The position numbers and the translations under genes were made by a program. Under the pieces are notes generated by a model. That model was not told where the DNA came from. It did no database searches and saw only the letters and a list, made by a program, of their open reading frames with translations. A stretch of DNA of 64,000 bases from an uncultured Schlesneria sp. (GTDB lineage: Bacteria > Planctomycetota > Planctomycetia > Planctomycetales > Planctomycetaceae): positions 1-64,000 of the forward strand of contig CAILLA010000170.1 in NCBI GenBank assembly GCA_903834925.1. Reading direction: 5' to 3'. This document shows positions 9,519 through 18,450 of this stretch, in pieces. Each line of letters begins with the position of its first letter. Position 1 is the first letter of the stretch.

Positions 9519-10583
9519 TCAGTAGTCGCTGACCGTTTCGCCGTTCGCCTTGGTACCAACAGCACGCCACACATTGGTGTCGACGTTATTACTGACAAAT
9601 CGAATTGAACCATCAGCGAGAACGCAATTTACTCCACCAATATGGTAGCTACGGGCTGCAAAATGGCCTTGATACAAATTGGAGGCGATACAATCGCGAA
9701 AGGGAGCATTTGGAGGCAAAGTATGGTTATAGTAGGTTGCCACCATGAGAGCTCGATACCATTCCAATCCTCGATAAGCCCACGCTTTCGTGGCACGATT
9801 CTCGCAATCCGATGGCGGAAAAAGTTGATCGTTCCCCGACCAGACATTCGAGGACGCCGTCGCCACAGTGAAGTCCTTTGGGTCGCCCGCCGGGACTGTC
9901 AAAAAGGATGATGTATTGTTTGGTCCCGTCTTGATTTCAGCCATGAGTGCCGTGTTGCTCATCCCGTCAGTAATATCTCTGGTTTTTGTCCCAGAATTTC
10001 GAAAGAAGATCCCGTGCAATTGCGTTTCAGGTTGCAGGTTGGAACCCGCTGTGATCGGGGTGCCCGCTGTACTGCCTGTGCCTGCTGTAAGATACACGCC
10101 AGCATGAGTTGAAATCGACCCCAGACACTGCATGTAATTGCTTGACTCTGAGAGGATGTTGGCACCCGCAACGTTGTTGACCTGGGGGTTTGAATCCGAA
10201 GGGCAGTGAAACGCGGGGATGATTTTAACTTTCGCGTCTTTCGCAGCTGCGGTACTTGCGGCGTTGATTTGGGCCAGGAAATTCAGTTCATTGTAAAGGT
10301 TGGCTTGCTCGATGAATGGAAGCAAATAGCAATGCACCGTTGCCTGCGGAATTTCTCCGCTTCCGTAATTGCGAGTGCAGTCACCCATTGGAAACACGGC
10401 ATAAGTAGATTCGTAATTCAAGGCACCTAAGCCTAATTGTTTAAGATTGTTTTTGCACTGTGTTCGCCGGGCCGCTTCTCTGGCTTGCTGTACTGCGGGT
10501 AACAGCAGGGCAATCAGGACTGCGATCACCGCGATTACGACGAGCAACTCAATCAAAGTAAAACCACGCTTTTTCATTCGCAT
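9519..10583 (-). CDS. DUF1559 protein with type IV pilin-like N-terminus
   Basis: A member of the large family expanded in planctomycetes. The N-terminus is a prepilin signal (KKRGFTLIELLVVIAVIAVL), with cleavage expected after G by a PilD-like peptidase and E5 of the mature protein present. The hydrophobic helix runs on to LLLPAVQQAREAARRTQCKN. The body is the DUF1559 domain, ending in the H-x9-DG motif (SYHIGGVNCVLADGSIRFVS). At 354 aa it is typical. These proteins are thought to be pseudopilins of type II secretion-like or surface assemblies. The start is ATG 10583. Confidence 0.95.
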   Translation of the reverse strand: MRMKKRGFTLIELLVVIAVIAVLIALLLPAVQQAREAARRTQCKNNLKQLGLGALNYESTYAVFPMGDCTRNYGSGEIPQATVHCYLLPFIEQANLYNELNFLAQINAASTAAAKDAKVKIIPAFHCPSDSNPQVNNVAGANILSESSNYMQCLGSISTHAGVYLTAGTGSTAGTPITAGSNLQPETQLHGIFFRNSGTKTRDITDGMSNTALMAEIKTGPNNTSSFLTVPAGDPKDFTVATASSNVWSGNDQLFPPSDCENRATKAWAYRGLEWYRALMVATYYNHTLPPNAPFRDCIASNLYQGHFAARSYHIGGVNCVLADGSIRFVSNNVDTNVWRAVGTKANGETVSDY

Positions 10584-10846
10584 TCCATCCTTCGTAAAGC
10601 GTCATAAACAAACCAATGTTTCATCGAAAAAAATGAAACCAGACAGATTTGTGAATCTCGAAAGCGGAAGGTATTCGCCGTTCATCAATAAACGATGAAG
10701 TATTCGTGAAAATTTCGGATAGGAAGGGAATCCGAAGATTCAGTGAGAATGGTCTATGTTTTGACAATTGAAACGAGCAGAAGAAAACAGCGCAGCCCTC
10801 GAATCAACCTTGAGAGCAAGAGTGAAATTCGTTTCACAATAGCAAC

Positions 10847-11102
10847 TTACGCCTTCACAACCCGGCTAGGATCGTTCAGGTTTCCGCCGACGGATTGTGG
10901 ATCATCGATCGGCCTCGGTTGCCGTGTCATCCCTTGGATGACATAGAAAAATACTGGCGTCAGGAAAATCCCGAACAGGGTGACGCCGAGCATGCCCGCA
11001 AAGCCCGCACCGCTACCGATCATCAGCGGAACGCCCCGCAGGATGAAGGCGAACGAAGTCATGATGATCGGCCTTAGTCGCTGAGGGCAGGCTTCCAGTG
11101 TT
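10847..11102 (-). pseudogene. Decayed 3' fragment of an RND efflux pump gene
   Basis: On the minus strand this reads TLEACPQRLRPIIMTSFAFI and continues GAGF-AGMLGVTLFGIFLTPVFFYVIQG. It is a close copy of the last 80 or so residues of the complete RND gene at 13617-16994, about 2.5 kb away. It lacks 33 bases there (EMRKTLGVAVF is missing) and keeps a different tail after VIQGM. No start or N-terminal 1000 codons exist. Homology stops near 11102, just before the 3' end of the ParA-type gene. It is a remnant of a second RND gene copy or of a duplication. Confidence 0.85.
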
Positions 11103-11144
11103 ACTTTGCGACTCGGAAGACCGGCAAGTCTCGAAACGCACTCA

Positions 11145-12131
11145 TCAGGTCTTCATGGCACTTAGGATTCGTTTTGCGAGTATCTCGAAGTCGCGATACG
11201 CATCCGTTACTGCCGCCGCATGAGCTCCGATTGCTCCATCGGCAGAAGTCAGTTGGAAGATTGGCTTTCGGGCTTCTTGCGCCATCGGAACTAAGCTTCG
11301 ATAATGTTTCATAGTTGCCAGGCAATTTGGATCTTCATCCGGCTTAAGTTCAACAAAAGGCTCCCGCAAGACACTTTGTCGATATGTTCCCGGAACTCGG
11401 TTGACCCATCGATCATAAGCTTTGACTGGCCGACTGAGGCGAATACTGTACTGTTGCACAATATACCCGATTGGTTGCATTTTTCCTTCCGGGAGTTCGA
11501 ACGACGGCTCAATCCAGTTCTGTAGGCGTTTCTTCCAGAGGCCCCTCCACGACCGCAAAGTAGGACCGAGATTCTTCAATCCTTGGAGCGAAAACAAGTC
11601 TGCACCGAGCGGAACGACAACATAATCCGAACCAATTAATGCAGAACGATTAATTGCTCCTAGATTCGGCCCAACATCCACGAGGATCAAGTCGGCATTT
11701 ACGTTTTCTGCTGCAGCCTGTGCAACTTGCCAAAATGCCGTCTGAATTCGGAACGGTCGATAAAGATTTTTGTCACCCATACTTTCAGGCCAAGCACTCG
11801 ACAATTCTTCTTCAAAGCCCGCAAGCGCAACATCGCCGGGTATTAAATAGAGTCGACGATTGATAGCTCGAAGAGTGACCTTTTCAATATCTCCAACTTC
11901 CGTCAATGGATATACCGCACGATAAATTGTGTTTGGGCCTTTCTCTTTCTCCCAAAGACTGTCGATATCGTCCTCATCTAAAAACGCTGCGGTCAAGTTT
12001 GCCTGGGGATCAAGATCGAGAACGACGACGCGCTTACCTAGCCCAGAAAACATCCAAGATAAATGGTATACGAGCGAGGTTTTCCCAACCCCGCCCTTAT
12101 TGTTAAAAAATGTCAAAACCGGAGTCGTCAT
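11145..12131 (-). CDS. ParA-family ATPase, coupled to a Schlafen-type protein
   Basis: P-loop ATPase of the ParA/MinD class. It carries the deviant Walker A NKGGVGKT (residues 11-18) with the signature Lys12, then LDLDPQANLT (Walker A') and ADLILVDVGPNLGAIN (Walker B). The last 120 residues are specific: RLSRPVKAYDRWVNRVPGTY, and a MAQEARKPIFQL step shared with ParA-like proteins that lack a ParB partner. No parB, parS cluster or replication gene is nearby, so plasmid-type partitioning is unlikely. Its ATG overlaps the stop of the upstream AlbA_2 gene by ATGA, so the two are translationally coupled and probably act together. A defence or mobile-element role is conjecture. Confidence 0.85.
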   Translation of the reverse strand: MTTPVLTFFNNKGGVGKTSLVYHLSWMFSGLGKRVVVLDLDPQANLTAAFLDEDDIDSLWEKEKGPNTIYRAVYPLTEVGDIEKVTLRAINRRLYLIPGDVALAGFEEELSSAWPESMGDKNLYRPFRIQTAFWQVAQAAAENVNADLILVDVGPNLGAINRSALIGSDYVVVPLGADLFSLQGLKNLGPTLRSWRGLWKKRLQNWIEPSFELPEGKMQPIGYIVQQYSIRLSRPVKAYDRWVNRVPGTYRQSVLREPFVELKPDEDPNCLATMKHYRSLVPMAQEARKPIFQLTSADGAIGAHAAAVTDAYRDFEILAKRILSAMKT

Positions 12132-13300
12132 GGAATTTTCCGAATTGTCACAAGAACAGAGTTATGTTTCACGTCGAATTCTGCGGGAGGATTGCCGTTT
12201 TTCCGCAATTCCGATTGAGCAGTCGAGATACCAACGCCAAATCGTTGGACAAATCCTAATACCTTTAGGGCCTCAGCCAAATGCGGATTTCGGTAGTCAG
12301 TTACTCCTAGGGCTCCGAACGACTCCGCAGTGACAATTCCGTAAGGTCCGCCCGGGCTTTGAATCTCGATCCGGTCGTCGAACCATGTGATGCGGACAGG
12401 CGAATTCGTGTTTTCATAAGTTCTATGCATTACAGCGTTTCGGACAAATTGCTGCAGCGCAACTCGTGGATATGGCTCGGTTCTAATTTCTCTCGAACTT
12501 GTCGCATAATCGATTGCCGATCGATTATGCGATTCAAGCTTCTCATCAATTCGGCGAAGAATTTGAGATAGTGTTCCATCTAAATCTGCGGCATCTTCAA
12601 TTTGATCGGACAAATTTGTACCGCGAATTCTGAGGAACTGAACATATGCGCCGGGGAGCCAGTCGCGCGGTGACTTACCGATAACTAATAGCCCAAGAAT
12701 TGTTGGGATCGGATCGTCGGCGGATGCAATCATGCGACACGCAGAAAGGCGTTGTTCATAACTACGTTCATTTGCAGCAATAACATCGGGTGCGAATGCA
12801 CTTGGTAGATATTCATCGAGAAATACTAATCGGTTAAGTGCATCAAGTGAACACGAGCCGACGGGCTGGATGTCAAATGGCAAATCGCGATGCCGTCGTT
12901 TCTCGTTAAGAATTCGCTCTTCCTGGGCGTTAGCAATACCGCGTCTAGGACCAATGCGAACCCAAATACGCCCTCGATACCGCACTGGTGGCGCGTCTGC
13001 AGGTCTGACTGTGACCACAGCGACATCAACACCTTTCAATCTTCGTTTTTCCACTGTTAATGACGGCTGAGGCAAAGTCTGACCGTCCGACTTGATGTCC
13101 GCCAAGGTAAGTAACAAATCATCAGTAATTGGGAGATTCGTTGGAGTTCCACGATCATCCACGCCCACGAAAAGTACTCCAGACTTTCGATGGTCGGGAA
13201 GGTCATTCGCAAACGCACAGATGGCTTCTCGTCCCTTCTCAGGAGCATCACCCTTCCAGCTCTCTTTGCGTTCGACCTTGTCAGACTCGATTTCATCCAA
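12128..13300 (-). CDS. AlbA_2 / Schlafen-type divergent ATP-binding protein
   Basis: Related to the AlbA_2 (Schlafen AlbA_2, divergent AAA-4) family of putative DNA- or RNA-binding regulators. The N-terminal domain has VERKESW, ICAFANDLPDHRKSGVLFVGVDD and YRGRIWVRIGPRRGIA. The C-terminal half has a helix-rich region with LQQFVRNAVMHRTYE, FDDRIEIQSPGGPYG and YRNPHLAEALKVLGFVQRFGVGI, the GHKL-like ATP-binding region of this family. The only in-frame start is TTG 13300, yet family-like sequence (ERYSDADLESFLDEIES) continues 14 codons upstream to an in-frame TAG at 13343-13345 with no start codon. The N-terminus is therefore either shortened by mutation or uses a rare start. It overlaps the ParA gene by 4 bases. 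Confidence 0.75.
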   Translation of the reverse strand: MDEIESDKVERKESWKGDAPEKGREAICAFANDLPDHRKSGVLFVGVDDRGTPTNLPITDDLLLTLADIKSDGQTLPQPSLTVEKRRLKGVDVAVVTVRPADAPPVRYRGRIWVRIGPRRGIANAQEERILNEKRRHRDLPFDIQPVGSCSLDALNRLVFLDEYLPSAFAPDVIAANERSYEQRLSACRMIASADDPIPTILGLLVIGKSPRDWLPGAYVQFLRIRGTNLSDQIEDAADLDGTLSQILRRIDEKLESHNRSAIDYATSSREIRTEPYPRVALQQFVRNAVMHRTYENTNSPVRITWFDDRIEIQSPGGPYGIVTAESFGALGVTDYRNPHLAEALKVLGFVQRFGVGISTAQSELRKNGNPPAEFDVKHNSVLVTIRKIP

Positions 13301-13616
13301 AAAGGACTCAAGATCGGCGTCACTGTACCGCTCGTTCTTTTTCTAGGTCACTTCGTTCCCTTCTGCACCGACATCGATTCTTTTTCAGTTAATGAGCAAT
13401 ATTGTTGCCAAGACACTTCATCCCGTTCGATTGTCGGTTGAATTATACTCGATTCGACGGTCGTACGTAGGCTTTTCAGCAACACGTTGTTGATAGCGCA
13501 CTAAAGATCATCGCAAATCGCAAAAAAAATGTGGTAGTGGCCCATCGTGGAATTGCAGATTAAAAAGAACTAAAGGTTTGCAACGCGAGTTAAAATAGGT
13601 TTCGGATGGTGAGTGA
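13301..13616. other. Intergenic region between AlbA_2 and RND genes
   Basis: 316 AT-rich bases. The first 45 continue the AlbA_2 reading frame upstream of its start codon. The rest should hold the promoter of the AlbA_2-ParA pair. No other gene or repeat was seen. Confidence 0.4.
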
Positions 13617-16600
13617 TCAAGCACCCTTTGCAAGATCCCTTGCTTGCGCATCGGGCTGGTGTTCGAAAGCCATCCCTTGGATGACATAAAAAAATACCGG
13701 TGTCAGTAAGATTCCGAACAGGGTGACGCCGAGCATACCCGCAAAAACTGCAACCCCCAGTGTCTTTCGCATTTCGAAACCCGCTCCACTACCGATCATC
13801 AGTGGAACAACCCCTAAAATGAAGGCGAACGAGGTCATGATGATTGGCCTGAGTCGCAGGCGGCAGGCTTCCAAAGTCGCTGCGCGACGGTCCAGACCCG
13901 CAAGACAGCGGGCGCGAGCGAATTCGACGATCAAAATTGCGTTCTTACAGGCCAGGCCGACCAGGACGACGAAGCCGATCTGAGTAAAGATGTTGATGTC
14001 CATTTGAGCCATCAACACACCGACGACCGAGCAAAGCAGACACATCGGCACGACCAGAATCACAGCCAATGGCAGCGACCAGCTTTCGTATTGTGCCGCG
14101 AGTACCAGGAACACGAGCACCACAGCTAACAGGAATGCAAACATCGCCGTACTTCCGGCTTCCAACTGAAGCAGCGCAAGTTCCGTCCACTCCGCTCGCA
14201 TCGAAGGCAATAAGACATCTTTGGAAAGTGCGTTCATTCGATCAATCACCTGCCCGGAACTTGTCCCTGCTGTCCCGTTCACGTTCACAACGGCCGACGG
14301 ATACAGGTTGTAGCGAATCACCATTACGGGGCCGGTCGTTTCTCGAAATGTGGCAACGGAGGCGAGCGGCACAAGTTCGTTGTTGTCACTGCGGACGAGG
14401 ACTCGTTTCAGATCTTTCTCAGCCATGCGAAAATGCGAGTCTGATTGAACATTCACCTGCCATGTTCGACCAAAACGATTGAAATCGTTGACATAGAGCG
14501 AGCCGAACCCGACTTGCAGCGACTCAAACAGCCCAGCCAGCGAAACACCCTTCATCCGTGCCGAGCGTCGATCGATGTCGATGTACAGCCACGGTGTGTC
14601 GGCTCGAAAACTTGAAAACAGGCCCGTCAATCCAGGAATCGACGATCCTTCGGCAACGATTTGCTCGCTGACGCTTTGTAGTGACGTCGCTCCGTTATCA
14701 CCACGATCCTCAACCACCATTTTGAAACCTCCAGCGGTTCCCAGTCCATCCACAGGAGGAGCTCCGAACAGTTTGATCGTTGCTTCAGGAACTTCACGTT
14801 CAAGCGTGGCTTCCAGAGATGCAGAAATCTGATCGGCGGTCAGATGGGTTCGATGATGGAAGTCATCGAGCATTAAGTAGACGGTTCCAAAATTTGGCGC
14901 GTTCGCGCCAAGCACGATCGATTGCCCCGCGATACCGACCGTGTGTTTCACTCCCGGAGTCGTCGCGGCGAGTTCCTCCACTCGTCGCATGACACGATTC
15001 GTCCGATCAAGCGAGGCCGAATCGGGCAACTGGACATTGACCAAAAGGTATCCCTTGTCCTGCGAGGGGATAAAACCCGATGGAGCCAGCTGAAACAAGT
15101 GATACGTCAAATAGACCAACCCGACATACCCCAGTAGAACGACAAAACTCCCTCGCAGAAACAGCCCGACAATCCCGACGTAAACGTCGGTCACCGCATT
15201 GAAACATCGATTGAACCAGCGAAAGAACAGGCCGAGAACATAGTTGATCAAGCTGCAAACGAATTGAGCCGTGACAAGACCGATGAAGGCACCCAACAAC
15301 TTCGACGAGACAATCGCCAACACCGGTTGCAGCGCATTCCCCCAATTCTGTTCCAACCACGGGCCCTCGATGTACCCCAGCCACACTCCTCCCAAAAGGA
15401 TAAGAAAACGGGGAAGGGCTTCTCCCGTTGCATGCGATGCTGCTGTTGCCTGACCCGCAGCATTAACGGCATGTTCATCGTTCGTGCCATGCCGAGGCTT
15501 TAACAGTAACACGGCCAGAGCAGGGCTCAGTGTCAAGGAGTTGAACGCGGAAATCACAGTGGAAATGGCGATTGTCAACGCAAACTGCTGAAAGAAGCGT
15601 CCCACGATCCCGGTGATAAAAACACAGGGGATAAAAACCGCGCTGAGCACGAGGCCGACGGCGATCACGGGGCCGGCAACTTCATCCATCGCGCGAATCG
15701 CCGATTCACGAGGAGTCGCTCCCCCCTCCAGATGGCGTTCGATCGCTTCCACCACGACGATCGCGTCATCGACGACGATTCCAATCGCCAGCACCAGACC
15801 GAACAGCGTCAGCGTATTCAGACTGAATCCAAACGCAATCATCGCTGCAAACGTACCGACGACGGCAACGGGCACCGCGACAAGCGGAATCACTGCAGCT
15901 CGCCAACCTTGCAGGAAGACCAGCACAACAACCGCGACGAGAAACACGGCGTCGCGCAATGCATTGAAGACTTCGTTGACAGACTCCTGAATGAATGGCG
16001 TCGTGTCATAGACGATGTCATAGTCGATCCCCCCCGGAAAACGCTCCTTCAACTCGTCCATCTTGCGTCGAACCAGTTGCGCAGTCCCCAATGCGTTTGA
16101 GCCGGGCAATTGATAAACCGATAAGGCAACCGAGGGCTGTGAATTCAAAGTACAGAGTTGGTCGTATCCGAGAGCCCCCAATTCTGTTCGAGCGACATCT
16201 TTCAATCGGACCAGAGATCCATCCGCTTCCGTTCGCAGCACCATGTCACCAAATTGCTCGTCGTCTGTGAGGCGTCCCAGCGTCGTCATCGTGAACTGGA
16301 ATACCTGGTCCTTCGGTGCCGGGGGTTGTCCAATCTGCCCTGTTGCGACCTGAACGTTTTGTTGTTCGATCGCGCGAACTACGTCCTCTGTTGTGAGACG
16401 ATTGACAGCTAAACGTTCGGGATCGAGCCAGACACGCATGCTGTAATCGCGTTGACCGAGAAACGTGATGTCGCCGACGCCCGGTAGTCGCGAAAGCTCA
16501 TCTCGCAATTGAATTGTCGCGTAGTTACTCAGATAAAGGTTGTCTCGGGTGTTATCGGGTGAAAACAAGTTCACGATCATCAGCACGCTGGGTGACTTTT

Positions 16601-16994
16601 TCTTCACTGTGACACCACGTCGCTGGACGAGACTGGGCAGGATCGGCTGAGCCAGTGCAACCCGGTTTTGAACCAGCACCTGAGCCAGGTTCAAATCGGT
16701 CCCCTGTCGAAACGTCACGGTTAATGCGTAGGCACCGTCGTTGGTGCATTGCGACGACATGTACATCATCCCTTCGACGCCATTGACCTGTTGTTCAATG
16801 GGTGCCGCGACGGTGTCCGAGACCACGCGAGCATTCGCACCAGGATAGATTGCCGACACTTCGACCGTAGGTGGCGTGATTTCCGGGTATTGTGTGACCG
16901 GCAGTGTGAATAGCGCAATCCCGCCGCACAGTGTGATCACGATCGACAGCACAGAGGCAAAAATCGGCCGGTCAATAAAAAAGCGAGAAAACAT
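13617..16994 (-). CDS. RND efflux pump inner-membrane transporter (HAE1/AcrB type)
   Basis: Proton-driven multidrug exporter subunit that works with a periplasmic adaptor and an outer-membrane channel. It starts MFSRFFIDRPIFASVLSIVI. The proton-relay aspartates lie in GIVVDDAIVVVE near residue 405 (Asp407/408 of AcrB), and the porter domains and the final RPIIMTSFAFILGVVPLMIG block are intact. At 1125 aa it is longer than usual (1030-1060): about 90 residues with two or three hydrophobic segments (FLILLGGVWLGYIEG; LLGAFIGLVTAQFVCSL) are inserted between LLLKP and the FFRWFNRCFN segment. The C-terminus ends HQPDAQARDLAKGA, which looks derived from an intergenic repeat. No adaptor or channel gene is adjacent; the next gene upstream is an MFS remnant. 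Confidence 0.93.
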   Translation of the reverse strand: MFSRFFIDRPIFASVLSIVITLCGGIALFTLPVTQYPEITPPTVEVSAIYPGANARVVSDTVAAPIEQQVNGVEGMMYMSSQCTNDGAYALTVTFRQGTDLNLAQVLVQNRVALAQPILPSLVQRRGVTVKKKSPSVLMIVNLFSPDNTRDNLYLSNYATIQLRDELSRLPGVGDITFLGQRDYSMRVWLDPERLAVNRLTTEDVVRAIEQQNVQVATGQIGQPPAPKDQVFQFTMTTLGRLTDDEQFGDMVLRTEADGSLVRLKDVARTELGALGYDQLCTLNSQPSVALSVYQLPGSNALGTAQLVRRKMDELKERFPGGIDYDIVYDTTPFIQESVNEVFNALRDAVFLVAVVVLVFLQGWRAAVIPLVAVPVAVVGTFAAMIAFGFSLNTLTLFGLVLAIGIVVDDAIVVVEAIERHLEGGATPRESAIRAMDEVAGPVIAVGLVLSAVFIPCVFITGIVGRFFQQFALTIAISTVISAFNSLTLSPALAVLLLKPRHGTNDEHAVNAAGQATAASHATGEALPRFLILLGGVWLGYIEGPWLEQNWGNALQPVLAIVSSKLLGAFIGLVTAQFVCSLINYVLGLFFRWFNRCFNAVTDVYVGIVGLFLRGSFVVLLGYVGLVYLTYHLFQLAPSGFIPSQDKGYLLVNVQLPDSASLDRTNRVMRRVEELAATTPGVKHTVGIAGQSIVLGANAPNFGTVYLMLDDFHHRTHLTADQISASLEATLEREVPEATIKLFGAPPVDGLGTAGGFKMVVEDRGDNGATSLQSVSEQIVAEGSSIPGLTGLFSSFRADTPWLYIDIDRRSARMKGVSLAGLFESLQVGFGSLYVNDFNRFGRTWQVNVQSDSHFRMAEKDLKRVLVRSDNNELVPLASVATFRETTGPVMVIRYNLYPSAVVNVNGTAGTSSGQVIDRMNALSKDVLLPSMRAEWTELALLQLEAGSTAMFAFLLAVVLVFLVLAAQYESWSLPLAVILVVPMCLLCSVVGVLMAQMDINIFTQIGFVVLVGLACKNAILIVEFARARCLAGLDRRAATLEACRLRLRPIIMTSFAFILGVVPLMIGSGAGFEMRKTLGVAVFAGMLGVTLFGILLTPVFFYVIQGMAFEHQPDAQARDLAKGA

Positions 16995-17182
16995 GCAGTG
17001 AGTACTTTAACAACAATGGAAACGAGCGCGCACATTATCGTCAGATCGAAGGCAAATTAACGTCGATCATCCCCGATGTTTTATCAGGAAATGCACGTTA
17101 CAGGATACCCGCAATTCATGGTTCTTTAGTAAATTCTGACTCGACTTGACCGAAACGCCCGTTCTCTCAAGCAAGGTAAGCT

Positions 17183-17421
17183 GTGTCTGAAACCGCTCAT
17201 GTTTCTGTTCCCAAAGCCATCTCACCACTGGCTCGGTCCGTCTGGTTGTTGAGTTGGGGCTCGTTCTTCGCCGACATATCGAGCGAAATGGTTTATCCAT
17301 TGCTGGACTGGCAGGCGCCGTCTGGGATCATTGTGGATCGACTCTAGCCTTGCTGATCGGTGCTGGTTTTGCGATCCTTACACTGGGTGCGCTACCTCTT
17401 GTTCGTCGTCAGCCCGCTTGA
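17183..17421 (+). pseudogene. Collapsed MFS transporter pseudogene
   Basis: From GTG 17183 the frame reads as an MFS start (SPLARSVWLLSWGSFFADIS then SEMVYPLL). At about 17302 it passes directly into the end of such a transporter, but in another frame: GLAGAVWDHCGSTLALLIGA followed by GFAILTLGALPLVRRQPA and a stop at 17419-17421. About 300 middle codons are gone, and the two ends are out of frame with each other (the first frame stops at a TAG near 17346). It is absent from the ORF track because neither piece reaches 60 codons. It is the scar of an internal deletion. Confidence 0.75.
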
Positions 17422-17477
17422 TCTTTTTCAACCGTCGCGCTGTCTCCCAGAATCTCCTGAAAAATTGTTGTTAAACT

Positions 17478-18374
17478 ATGACCGAAATCACTGCGGACAT
17501 CGTCCGTGCGCGCCGTCGTTTTCCCATGAGATTGTCACTGATTATACTCGGTGCATTAGTCACAGTTCTTGCGTGGATTGATCTGCCGTACTACCGCGAC
17601 TTGTGGGCGTTCGAATCACTGAAAAAAATCGGCGGACACGTTGCCGCCAAGACAGACGAAGCGTGGATCGCACGATGGAACGGGCGGATTCATACCGACG
17701 TGCGTGTGTTAATGGGGGATTCTTCGGTGCGCGACGAAGATCTGCAGCACTTGAAGAATATCTCGTCGATTAAGGCGATTAGTCTTCATGGAACACCCGT
17801 CACGAATGAGGGGCTCAAGCAACTCAGATCAATCATATCACCTGATTTACTGAAAATCCTGGATTTGTCAGAAACAAAAATCACCGGTAGGGGACTAATT
17901 CATCTGTCAGAAGTTAATGGTTTGGCGATGTTGGATTTGTCTGACACCGATTTTAGTGATGATGATGTCAAAGTCTTGGCGAAGATGAAGTCACTGGAAT
18001 ATGTTTCACTTGCAGGAACATCGATTTCGAATCGGGGACTTGAACAATTGAAGTTGCTTCCCAATTTGACATCGCTTTATCTCGGACGGACAAAAATCAC
18101 TGACGAGGGACTTCTCGTGATCGCCGAAATGAAGCCGCTCAGAGATTTATCGCTGGCCGAGACTTCGGTGACTGACGCAGGCTTGACTCAATTGATCACA
18201 GACTCAATGCTTGAGAAAATCGATTTAGGAAAGACAAGTGTCACGAACGTGTTGTTGGAACGACTGTTGGAACTGGAAAATCTCGAAGCAATCTCGCTGA
18301 AGGACACTCAATTTACACAGGATGACATTGACGAGATCAAACGCAGACGACCGAGATTGATGGTTCTGCGTTGA
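17478..18374 (+). CDS. Membrane-anchored leucine-rich repeat protein
   Basis: A single transmembrane helix at residues 17-36 (MRLSLIILGALVTVLAWIDL) is followed by an extracytoplasmic domain. From residue 75 on there are about nine repeats of roughly 24 residues of the form LxxLxxLxxLxLxxTxITDxGL (LRDLSLAETSVTDAGLTQL is one), the bacterial/ planctomycete LRR type. Repeats of this class form a curved protein-binding surface; the partner is unknown. It is 298 aa with no enzymatic domain. It is transcribed in the same direction as the following lipoprotein (76-base gap), so the two may share a transcript. Confidence 0.85.
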   Translation: MTEITADIVRARRRFPMRLSLIILGALVTVLAWIDLPYYRDLWAFESLKKIGGHVAAKTDEAWIARWNGRIHTDVRVLMGDSSVRDEDLQHLKNISSIKAISLHGTPVTNEGLKQLRSIISPDLLKILDLSETKITGRGLIHLSEVNGLAMLDLSDTDFSDDDVKVLAKMKSLEYVSLAGTSISNRGLEQLKLLPNLTSLYLGRTKITDEGLLVIAEMKPLRDLSLAETSVTDAGLTQLITDSMLEKIDLGKTSVTNVLLERLLELENLEAISLKDTQFTQDDIDEIKRRRPRLMVLR

Positions 18375-18450
18375 TGGATTTTTGAATCTGCGATGGTCGC
18401 TGGTTTATCGCAAAAGATGGCCGGATGAGACTCTGTTTTAACCAGGGATC

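Noticed and set aside
11145-12131. Plasmid or chromosome partition locus (parAB)
   Set aside because: No parB, no clustered centromere sites and no replication gene nearby.
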